64,000 nucleotides of DNA from Nannocystis sp. GTDB taxonomy: Bacteria; Myxococcota_A; Polyangia; Nannocystales; Nannocystaceae. Both the position numbers and the translations under genes were made by a program. Where the stretch lies: contig JADJRG010000017.1 of NCBI GenBank assembly GCA_016712315.1, forward strand, positions 760,066-824,065, read 5' to 3'. The notes below the pieces were generated by a model that worked only from the letters and a program-made list of their open reading frames with translations, had not been told where the DNA came from and did no database searches. Positions 39,761-47,161 of this stretch are shown here, one piece after another (position 1 is the first letter of the stretch; the number at the start of each line of letters is the position of its first letter).

Positions 39761-41466
39761 AAGTCGCCGTCGACGTCGGCGATCACGGGGTACTCGGTGC
39801 GCGTTCGTGAGGAGTTGCGGTCACGGAGGAGGACCTCGGCGTCGGTCATGATGCCGTCGCAGGCCGGCCCGGGCGGGTCGAGCTGGCAGTCGGGTTCGAC
39901 TCCGGGGTAGATGCGGATGTACACCTCGTCGTTGTAGACGACCTCGTTGCGGCCGTCGCCGTCGAAGTCGAAGACGGAGGAGCCGGTGACCTGCGAGGAG
40001 CCGTCTTGGGTGACAGCCTCCCAGAGCTTGGTGAGCGCGTTGGCCTTGGCGTCGAACTTGAGGACGATGTAACGAGTCGAGCCGGCGGCGGCGATCTCGG
40101 GGATCTCATCGCCGTCGAAGTCGGCGATGTTGGGCGGGCCTCCGCGGCCTCCGCCAGGGATCGAGAACTGCGCGCGGATGGCGCCCGTTTGGCCGTTGAG
40201 CACATAGATCCGGGTGTTGGCGACGAGCACGACCTCGGGCTTTTCATCTTTGTCGAGGTCGGCGATCCCGCAGAACCCGTCAGGTGCGGCGGAGTTCCAG
40301 AGGATCGCGCCGCCGAAGGTGTTGTCGGCGACCTTGCCCGTATAGGTGTAGGCGGTGCGGCCGCTGATCAGCTCAGGGCGGCCGTCTCCGTTGAGATCCG
40401 CGATGCAGGAGATGGGACCCTGGCCGTTGCTGCCGACCGAGCCCGAGCCCTCATAGAGCTTCTTGCCGAGGTTGTCGTAGACGGCGCGGCCGAAGGCGAT
40501 CTCTGGCGCGCCCTCGCCGTCAAAATTGGCGATCGCGACGGAGCCGCTGTTCTCGCCGCCCGTGAACAGATCAGACTTCCACATCGGGGTGCCGTCGTTG
40601 TCGATGGCGATCAGGTACTTGCCGTCGCCCTGCGAGACGACCTCGGCGAGCCCGTCGCCGTCGATGTCGCCGGCGGCAGGGTTGGAGGTGGAGTCGGTCC
40701 GATAGGCGGGATCCGTGACGGTCCAGACCTTGGCGCCATTGTCGCCGCGGATCGCCCGGAGTACGCCGTTGGTGGTGAATGACGAGCCGGTGTAGCTGTT
40801 GAAGATGATCTCGGGGACGCAGTCGAGGTCGAGATCGGCGACGACGGGGGTGGAGGAGACCTGGTAGTGGGTCGGCATGTCGTCTTGGCCAGGCTCGACG
40901 TGCATCCAGGTGACGGCGCACTGGCCCTGATCACAGACCTCGGCGATCTGACACTGGCTGTCGTTGTTGCAGGTGAAGCTGCCGCGCTTGCCCCACGTGA
41001 ACTGCGGGCTCGGCTGGATGCTGCCGATGTTGGGGATAAACTGACAGTCGAGGTTGGCCTTGCTGGGCAGACAGATCCCGAGGTCGACCTCGCAGACGAA
41101 GCCGTCCGGGCACTCGCTCTCGAGGCGGGTGGCGCAGACGTTGGCCGCGCAGATCGGGCCAGGGGTGACGCACTGGTCGAAGTAGCAGAGATCCCCCTCA
41201 CCGCAGCACTCCTGCTGAGGCCCGCACGGCGGCGGTCCGCCGCAGTCCTTTAGGCATTGACCGTCCGTGCAGAGCTGATCAGGGGCGCAGCACGCGTCGC
41301 CACAGACGTTCTCAGGCTCGCATGCTTGGGTGTCGCTGTCGCTGTCGCTGTCGCTGTCGGTCGTGGTGACCGGGTTGGTGGTGCCGCTGTCCGTGGTGCC
41401 GGCGGTGGTGCCGGCGGTGGTGCCGGCGGTGGTGGTCTCGCTGGTCTGGGTGGTCGCCTCCGTCAT
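39744..41466 (-). pseudogene. VCBS/FG-GAP repeat protein, 5' part (split by the element)
   Basis: From 41466: MTEATTQTSETTTAGTTAGT, an Asp-Ser run, then Cys-rich segments (CEPENVCGDACCAPDQLCTD, CGGPPPCGPQQECCGEGDLC, CNNDSQCQIAEVCDQGQC), then FG-GAP/VCBS blades: VVADLDLDCVPEIIFNSY, AAGDIDGDGLAEVVSQGDGK, CIADLNGDGRPELISGR, GIADLDKDEKPEVVLVANT, NIADFDGDEIPEIAAAGST, SSVFDFDGDGRNEVVYNDE, VIADVDGDFKAEIV. At the core the frame is broken; the missing last blade is at 5041-5197. The 5' end also looks cut: in-frame codons continue upstream (PSADSM) with no signal peptide, up to the second recombinase, whose stop is 20 bp away. The family is secreted and calcium-binding. Confidence 0.85.
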
Positions 41467-41485
41467 GGAGTCGGCGCTCGGCCGC

Positions 41486-43033
41486 CTACTCGCTCGTGAG
41501 GGCTCCGCCTGGGGGGGCGGCCAATTTGGGCCTGGTTTGGGCCCCGGCGCCCGCGGGCTCGGCCGGGCGCCAGAAGGCGGCGGCCTCGAGCGCGGCGGTC
41601 TCAGCGGCGAGGTGGACGTAGCGCTGCGTGGTGGCGATCATCCCGTGGCGGGCGTGCGCTTGCAAGCGCCAAGGGTCACAGCCGCGCCGCGCGAGCACGG
41701 TCAGGCCGGTGTGCCGCAGCAGGTGCGGGCCGGTCCGACGGATCCCAGCGGCGTCCTGGATGCGTTTCAGCGCGTAGGCGATCGACTTCGTGCTGTGGTG
41801 CACCCACACGCCGCCGCAGCGGCGCGCGAGGACTTGATCGATCCGGCGCGGCACCTGCCGCAGCGCCGCTGCCAGCTCGGGCGTGAGCCCGACGGGTTTG
41901 GCGATCCCTCCCTTTGGGGTCGACGCGACCCCGTCGCTGAAGTTGTGGCGGATCATCATCAGCCCGGCCTCCAGGTCGAGATCCGCCCACTGTAGGGCGG
42001 CGACCTCGGCGACGCGAAGGCACCCGTGGACGAGGAGCAGCGCGAGCGCGAGCGCCTCGGGGCCCATGGCCGCGGCGGCCGCGAAGAGGCGCTCCAGCTC
42101 GGCTTCGGTGTAGACCTCGGGCTCCTTCGTGCGCTTCTCGCGGTCCTTGCGGATCCTCGCGATGTCCTCTTCGGCGATCACGTCCCAGTCCGCGGCGACG
42201 CGGAGGATCGTCCGCAGCTTGGCGATCACCTGGTTGCGCGCGCTCGGCTTCAGCTTCTCGATCGTCGCCCGCAGCCGCGCGAGGTCGGGTCGAGTGATGC
42301 TGTCGAGCGGGAACTTCCCGAGCGCGGGTCGCAGGTAGAGGCTCCACACGCTGAGGTAGTTGCGCCGCGTCGCCGGCTTGTGGCGCGCGAGATAGGACGA
42401 CTCGAAGCGATCCCAAAAGTCCGCGAGGGTAGGGACCTTCGGCTCAGCGCGGCTTGATCCGCGCCTCGGCTCGGCCCGGTGGACCGGCGCCGCTTCGTCC
42501 CCGCGTGCGGGCTTCGACGCGCGCCGAGATCGTTGAGGTGTGCTCTGTGGTTCGATAGGCCTCTCTTCCAGGCGGACCCCCATGAGCTCCGCCCAGATCT
42601 CGCGGCTCTGTCGGCGCGCCCAAACGAGCGCGGCGGCATGATCGAGCCCGGCCGGCGCGACCTTGCGGAGGCGTCGGCGAGGCTCGCCGGGGTTCATCTT
42701 GGGGATCTCGAAGGTCACGCGGAAACGACTCGGGTCGTGGTCGTAGGGGTGGATGGTGATGTTCACGGACGGCTCTTCTCTCGAGACGCCGTGGGTCTCC
42801 GCCACCCAAGAGAGCACATCCGAGCGCCGCCACGCAAGCCGTCCGGCCAGCTTCATGGGCTCGGGGAGGAGGCCGCGGTGCATCGCGTGACGCACGGCCT
42901 TCTCGCTGCGGCCGAGCAGCTCGGCGAGGTCATGGACGTAGAGGATCCGGGGCAGATCCCCGGCTCCGTCGTCTTCCGATCCGCCGCGGTCACCACCATC
43001 AGCGCCGATCTGTCCGCGCCACCTCGCCGCCAT
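41486..43033 (-). CDS. Second HTH-fused tyrosine recombinase
   Basis: 515 residues from 43033 (an ATG at 43066 would start inside the conserved upstream element). HTH: ILYVHDLAELLGRSEKAVRH then AMHRGLLPEPMKL; the strand-rich domain VNITIHPYDHDPSRFRVTFE shares PY.HD..R..V with the first recombinase, as does VAPAGL..A.A..W..RQ; linker; core-binding EPKVPTLADFWDRFESSYLA; catalytic CLRVAEVAALQW (Arg), TPKGGIAK (Lys), GPHLLRH (His, Arg), HARHGMIATTQRYVH (His, Tyr). All catalytic residues present. It points at, and ends 20 bp from, the truncated 5' end of the VCBS gene, so a second element probably inserted in the same gene. Confidence 0.9.
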   Translation of the reverse strand: MAARWRGQIGADGGDRGGSEDDGAGDLPRILYVHDLAELLGRSEKAVRHAMHRGLLPEPMKLAGRLAWRRSDVLSWVAETHGVSREEPSVNITIHPYDHDPSRFRVTFEIPKMNPGEPRRRLRKVAPAGLDHAAALVWARRQSREIWAELMGVRLEERPIEPQSTPQRSRRASKPARGDEAAPVHRAEPRRGSSRAEPKVPTLADFWDRFESSYLARHKPATRRNYLSVWSLYLRPALGKFPLDSITRPDLARLRATIEKLKPSARNQVIAKLRTILRVAADWDVIAEEDIARIRKDREKRTKEPEVYTEAELERLFAAAAAMGPEALALALLLVHGCLRVAEVAALQWADLDLEAGLMMIRHNFSDGVASTPKGGIAKPVGLTPELAAALRQVPRRIDQVLARRCGGVWVHHSTKSIAYALKRIQDAAGIRRTGPHLLRHTGLTVLARRGCDPWRLQAHARHGMIATTQRYVHLAAETAALEAAAFWRPAEPAGAGAQTRPKLAAPPGGALTSE

Positions 43034-43062
43034 CACCACCCCCCGGAGCCGCTGACGGCTCC

Positions 43063-43118
43063 CCATCGTTGAGGCTACGGAGCGGCCAGCCGGCCGTCAG
43101 CGGGAGAGTTCGCGCTGG
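43063..43118 (-). promoter_or_regulatory. Conserved 56-bp upstream element, copy 3
   Basis: Contains GAGCGGCCAGCCGGCCG and CAGCGGGAGAGTTCGC, as in the other copies, but the GATGGTA word is changed to GAGGCTAC. About 30 bp upstream of the second recombinase start. Confidence 0.6.
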
Positions 43119-43205
43119 GCGTCGGCACGCGTCGATCTCAGCCCAGTCTCGCGCGCGGCCAAGCGCGAGGGGTGCCTGGTCACCAGATGCTTTCATAACG
43201 TTAGG

Positions 43206-43795
43206 TCAACACCACCGGATGGCCGCGACCGCGCAATCGGCCCGTACCACGTCCAGACCAGGGCTATACGCCTCCCCACACCAACGGCGGCCACTCCGTC
43301 GGCTCGGCCACTCCGTCGGCTCGGCCTCAACGCGCGCTCGCGGCGGCACGCCGAGGAGTTCGGTGAGGCTCGCGACAAGCTGGTCGACGAGCGGCTCGCA
43401 TGGTCGTCGGAGCAGCGCTCGCTTCGCCGCGCCGGCCTCAAAGGCCCCCGCCAGGGTCGGCCGCGCGCCGAGGTTCCTCAGCCGGACGGTCAGCGCGCTC
43501 TCCTTGGGTAAGAACAACGTGTGGACATGGGGGTCGCTCTTCCCGAGCGTGAACGGCACCGGGTAGACCTTCTCCTCGACCGCGGCGCTCTGCCCCTTGA
43601 TCTGCGCCTGTAACCCAAAGGCCACGAACCCCCGCGTTTGCTCCGCCGAGAGACCACTTTAAGCGAATACACGCCGGGCTTCAGCGCGATCGTATACCCC
43701 CCTTGAGCGTCGGTCTTGCCGCTCGCGACTGGCTCATCAAGCGGCTCCTGCTCGATGAAGATCTCCGCCCCGGGTACTGGTTCTCCAAACGCCAT
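43206..43795 (-). CDS. Carboxypeptidase-regulatory-like domain protein, apparent frameshift
   Basis: Starts at 43795: MAFGEPVPGAEIFIEQEPLD, EPVASGKTDAQGGYTIALKP, GVYSLKVV, the beta-sandwich of CarboxypepD_reg/SpaA-like domains (P.P.A......TD..G.Y.......G.Y.L). The frame breaks near 43655 and continues in another as GFVAFGLQAQIKGQSAAVEE, KVYPVPFTLGKSDPHVHTLF, LRNLGARPTLAGAFEAGAAK, LVDQLVASLTELLGVPPRAR, stop 43206. Joined length about 195 residues. The ATG lies at the point where the truncated kinase frame stops making sense, so its own upstream part may be missing. Function unknown. Confidence 0.45.
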
Positions 43796-44585
43796 ACTGG
43801 ATGTGGGCGACGATTTGGTCGAGGTGCTCGACGACGGCGGTGTCGGCGGCGAGGATGACGTCGAGGGTGGCGGCGACCTCGGCGCGCTGGCGCTCGCCGC
43901 AGCGCTCGCGGAGGTCGCGGAGATCGGGGGCGAGGGCGCGGTCGACGACGGCGGCGCGGCAGGTGGCGGCGTGTTCGTCGGTCCAGGCGCGGATGAAGCC
44001 GTCCAGGGCGTCGACGACGTCGGTCGAGCGGGCGGCGTAAGGGAGGGCGGTGGCGAGGATCGCGGTGCGGGCGGCGGCGCGGCGCTCAGGGCTGTAGAGG
44101 GCGGCGACCTCGGCTTCGGGGGCGCGGCAGGCGGCGAGGTCGGCGGCGACGCGGGCGTCCCGCCACTGCCAGGCGGCGAGCGCGGTGAGGCCGAGGGCGG
44201 CGGTGAGGGCGGTGGCGACGGCGCCGCGCCGGCGGGTGCGCTCCGGGTCACGATCCAACTCGTCGAGGAGGTCCTTTACGCTGGACCAGCGCTCGGCGGG
44301 GTCCTGGGCGAGGCCGCGGAGGACAGCGCGGCGGACGTGGGCGGGGACGGGGGAGTTCGTCGGAGGTGGGCTGATCTCGGCGGCGAGGATCGCCCGCTTG
44401 AGGTCGTCATAGCTCTTGCCGCGGAATGGGCGCTGGCCGTAGAGGGCCTCGTGGAGGGTGACGCAGAGGGCGAAGAGGTCGGAGCGAGCGTCAGCGGGGG
44501 CGTGGAGGAAGAGCTCAGGCGCCATGTAAGGGGGAGTGCCGCCGAGGAGGGTGGCCTGCGCGGAGGCGCTGGCGGCGGGGGGGGA
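43796..44585 (-). pseudogene. Ser/Thr protein kinase lacking its N-terminal lobe
   Basis: The homologous frame begins at about 44573: ATLLGGTPPYMAPELFLHAP (kinase subdomain VIII), ADARSDLFALCVTLHEALYG, RPFRGKSYDDLKRAILAAEI, LRGLAQDPAERWSSVKDLLD, then one membrane helix (ATALTAALGLTALAAWQW) and a helical extracellular part ending EHLDQIVAHIQ at 43796. Gly loop, catalytic Lys, HRD and DFG are all missing: an HTH fragment on the same strand takes their place. The TPR-type C-terminal region is also cut short. Confidence 0.75.
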
Positions 44586-44763
44586 TCGGCGCCCCCGGCA
44601 ACTGCCCCCGGTACACGCGGTCGTACACCGCCCGGCGCGAGCAGTGTAGCCAGCCCGCGAGCTCGTCCGCGGTCATCAGCGGCGACACCGTCGACGCCCC
44701 TCCGCCTGGTGTGCTCGCCCCCGTCGTCGCCGGCCCCGAACGCTTATCCGTCACCGCCGCCAC
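44515..44763 (-). pseudogene. HTH N-terminus (third family member), fused to the kinase remnant
   Basis: From 44763: MAAVTDKRSGPATTGASTPG, then STVSPLMTADELAGWLHCSR, RAVYDRVYRGQLPGAPI. This is an excisionase-type HTH (MTADELA.WL.CSRRAVY.R...GQLP.). After about residue 62 the frame enters the kinase DNA in the wrong register. An almost identical HTH piece (LHCSRRAVYDRMYRGQL) lies at 53032-53085. Copy 4 of the 56-bp element is 43 bp upstream. Confidence 0.6.
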
Positions 44764-44805
44764 CTCCGCTCCATGATCTACCTCCGCTGGGGCCCGTATA
44801 GAGCC

Positions 44806-44862
44806 CCATTTTTCGATGGTAAACGGTCGCCAGGCCGGTGTCAGCGGGAGTGATCGCGCAGG
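44806..44862 (-). promoter_or_regulatory. Conserved 56-bp upstream element, copy 4
   Basis: Contains CGATGGTAAACGGTCGCC and GTCAGCGGGAGTGATCGCGC. 43 bp upstream of the HTH remnant at 44763. The minus strand again reads TPAD then VYHRK, as in copy 1. Confidence 0.6.
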
Positions 44863-44896
44863 TGCCCAGCGCGCGACTGAGCCCGCGCTTGTGAGT

Positions 44897-45302
44897 TCTC
44901 ATAACTATATCACGTTGACCCGGCCGGCCGGTCACTGTTTCATAACCAAATGTCCAACATCTTCGTGACCTTCACCTCCGCCGAGGGCCAAGTCCGCCTC
45001 CGCATGCCGCGATCTGTGGTCATGGTCGAGATCGCCGACGACGCCGACACCAGCACCGCCGTCCACGTGCAGACCACCATCCGCCGCCCTGGGCCAGACG
45101 AGCGCGCCGTCGAACGCGTCATCATCGCCACCGCGGAGCAAGTGATCGAGCAGCTCATCGCCTTCTACCGGGGCTCCGCTGCCGGCAAGGTCGAGCTGAT
45201 CCGATGGTCTCACAACCGCGGGGTCGCCATCTGACCCGCCGGGCCGCGTGCCAGATCTCACGACATATGGTTATGAAATCTGCGCGTCGCAACGTTATGA
45301 AA
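44897..45302. repeat. TTTCATAAC words around the small gene 44950-45234
   Basis: CTCATAAC at 44898-44905 and TTTCATAAC at 44938-44946 precede the small gene; the inverted word GTTATGAAA occurs at 45270-45278 and 45294-45302 between it and the kinase gene. Further copies are at 43191-43199 and 126-133. In DNA this GC-rich the repetition is not expected by chance. Upstream copies face the gene and downstream copies are inverted, as for operators of one regulator, or for recombinase sites bracketing a cassette. Confidence 0.5.
44950..45234 (+). CDS. Small hypothetical protein next to a kinase
   Basis: 94 residues: MSNIFVTFTSAEGQVRLRMP, RSVVMVEIADDADTSTAVHV, QTTIRRPGPDERAVERVIIA, TAEQVIEQLIAFYRGSAAGK, VELIRWSHNRGVAI. 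Strand-strand-strand-helix order, no signal peptide. TTTCATAAC lies 4-12 bases before the ATG. 122 bp later a kinase starts on the same strand, so cotranscription is possible. No family recognised. Confidence 0.5.
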   Translation: MSNIFVTFTSAEGQVRLRMPRSVVMVEIADDADTSTAVHVQTTIRRPGPDERAVERVIIATAEQVIEQLIAFYRGSAAGKVELIRWSHNRGVAI

Positions 45303-45356
45303 CATCTTCCCGGCCGCGGGGCCGTAGCCCCTCCAGGCCCGACAAGGAGCCCCCTC

Positions 45357-46451
45357 ATGACCATCGCCTCGGCCTCTTCTTCCACGCCCAAGGAGCTCCT
45401 GCGCCCGCGCGGCCCCGACCTACGCGGCCGCACGCTGCTCGACCGCTTCCGCCTCGACGCTCTGCTCGCCTTCGGCGGCATGGCTGACATCTACCAGGCC
45501 CTCGACCTACGCCTGCGCCGCCGCGTCGCGATCAAGGCGCTGCACCCCGAACACGGCCGCGCCCCTGATCAGCGCCGCCGATTTTTTCAAGAGGCCGTGC
45601 TCGGCGCCCAGATCGATCACCCCCACGTGGTCCCGATCTTCGATCACGGCGAAGAGCGCGCGCTCGGCGGTGAGCCGGTGCTCTTCCTCGTCCTGCCGCT
45701 TCTACAAGGTGTCACCCTGCGCCAGCGGCTCCTTGAGCCCGCGATGCCGATCGCCGACGCCTTGCGCCTCACGATCCAGCTCCTCGACGGCCTCGCCGAG
45801 CTCCACAAGCTCGGCGCCGTGCATCGCGACCTTAAACCTGAAAACTGTCTCATCGTTCAGCGTCATGGCCGCGATCACCTCATCCTGCTCGACCTCGGCC
45901 TCGCAAAAGTTCACACCGGCCCGCTGCTCTCGCTCGCGCCCTCCTCGGCCCCTGGCGCGATGATCGGCACCCTCGCCTACGTCTCCCCCGAGCAAGCGCG
46001 CGAGCAGCCGATCACCCCCGCCGCCGACATCTACGCCGTCGGCGTGATCTTGTTCGAGCTGCTCACCCGACGTGTACCTTTCCCCGGCACGACCGCCCTC
46101 GAGGTGCTCAGCGCCCACGCCAGTGAGCAGGCCCCTTCTGTCACCGAGCGAGCGCCCGATCGTGGGATCTCCGACGATCTCGAGGCCCTCGTCGCCCGCG
46201 CCCTGCACAAGAATCCAGCCCAGCGCCCCGCGAGCGCCGATGCGTTCCGCCGGGCACTCGAGGTCACGGCGGGGCAGGTAGCCGCCTCCGACGACGGCTA
46301 TGAGAACGCGAAGGCGAGCCTCACCGCCTGGCGCGACTGCGCCGACCATGAGGCCCTCGTGCGCGCGCGCCTCGCTGCGGAGAAAAACGCCGTGTGGTCT
46401 CCGCTGGTGGAGCTGATCGAGATCGCAACCGACGCCGCCGGCCCGGCCTGA
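45357..46451 (+). CDS. Ser/Thr protein kinase, soluble
   Basis: 364 residues from 45357 (AAGGAG 8 bases upstream; a longer frame to 45204 overlaps the small gene). Kinase domain about 25-300: LLAFGGMADIYQALD (a degenerate Gly loop, F-G-G-M), VAIKAL (Lys), HRDLKPENCLI, LLDLGLAKV (DLG in place of DFG), GTLAYVSPEQ, DIYAVGVILFELLTRRVPFP. No transmembrane segment; the C-terminal 60 residues are helical (GYENAKASLTAWRDCADHEA). Intact and likely active in the cytosol. Confidence 0.85.
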   Translation: MTIASASSSTPKELLRPRGPDLRGRTLLDRFRLDALLAFGGMADIYQALDLRLRRRVAIKALHPEHGRAPDQRRRFFQEAVLGAQIDHPHVVPIFDHGEERALGGEPVLFLVLPLLQGVTLRQRLLEPAMPIADALRLTIQLLDGLAELHKLGAVHRDLKPENCLIVQRHGRDHLILLDLGLAKVHTGPLLSLAPSSAPGAMIGTLAYVSPEQAREQPITPAADIYAVGVILFELLTRRVPFPGTTALEVLSAHASEQAPSVTERAPDRGISDDLEALVARALHKNPAQRPASADAFRRALEVTAGQVAASDDGYENAKASLTAWRDCADHEALVRARLAAEKNAVWSPLVELIEIATDAAGPA

Positions 46452-46607
46452 TGGCTCGGATGCGTCCATGCGAGCATCTGACGGACCGGATCCACGCGTT
46501 GATCTGACGGGAGGGGATCCCGAGCGCGCGTAGGTATTTCCGGCTCAAAGGCGCGCGCGGAGAAGGTGGAGGCCGCTGGGCCCAGTCGCACCGGCTCGTG
46601 CGCCGAC

Positions 46608-46636
46608 TTGACACCCACGCCGCTCTCAGTACTGTG
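46608..46636 (+). promoter_or_regulatory. Promoter-like TTGACA ... TACTGT
   Basis: TTGACA (46608-46613) and TACTGT (46630-46635) with a 16-bp spacer, about 122 bp upstream of the small gene at 46758. The rest of the 306-bp gap 46452-46757 shows no gene; a minus-strand frame reads KYLRALGIPSRQINAWIRSV, HTH-like but unsupported. Confidence 0.4.
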
Positions 46637-46757
46637 CTGGAGTGCTGAGTGGATGTGTGACGGGGCGAGCTGGGCGGCGGCATCATCCGGCCCGCGCGGC
46701 TTGATCCTCGAAGAGCGTGGCGCGGCGCGCAGAGCGGGCGCCGGGGGGCGGCAGTAC

Positions 46758-47105
46758 ATGACAGTGACAGTGCAATCAATCAAGATCAGCGGCGCGGGAG
46801 AATTCACGACCCCTGGGGGTAACTACACGTACGAGGAGAGCGGGCACGGCAGCGTGCAGGCCAACGCGAACACTGTGGCCACGATCCTCCAAGACGCCGA
46901 TATCGGCGACGGACGATGCCGGGGCGACCAGATGACACAGACCCTGCCCCACAATAAGAGCAGCGCGTCTCAGAATCAGAGCAGTTTTCACACCCACGCG
47001 TCGACGTCTCGGGGCGGGGGCAGCTATCAGGTGTTCTATATGTGGACGTGGACATCCAAGACGAAGGAGCTGGCGATCACCGTCTCGATAGTGAGGCACA
47101 AGTAA
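46758..47105 (+). CDS. Small secreted-looking or cytosolic protein of unknown function
   Basis: 115 residues: MTVTVQSIKISGAGEFTTPG, GNYTYEESGHGSVQANANTV, ATILQDADIGDGRCRGDQMT, QTLPHNKSSASQNQSSFHTH, then YQVFYMWTWTSKTKELAITV. Asn/Gln/Ser/Thr-rich and of lower GC than its neighbours, no signal peptide. Composition resembles an acquired toxin- or lectin-like small protein, but nothing is recognised. Confidence 0.4.
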   Translation: MTVTVQSIKISGAGEFTTPGGNYTYEESGHGSVQANANTVATILQDADIGDGRCRGDQMTQTLPHNKSSASQNQSSFHTHASTSRGGGSYQVFYMWTWTSKTKELAITVSIVRHK

Positions 47106-47161
47106 TAGGAACGGCGCGCCTGAGCCCTGGCCGGGCACATGCTCGTCTTCCGCTGGGGTCT

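Noticed and set aside
46480..46560. Minus-strand HTH-like frame KYLRALGIPSRQINAWIRSV
   Set aside because: Short, no start, no supporting family pattern beyond a vague HTH look.
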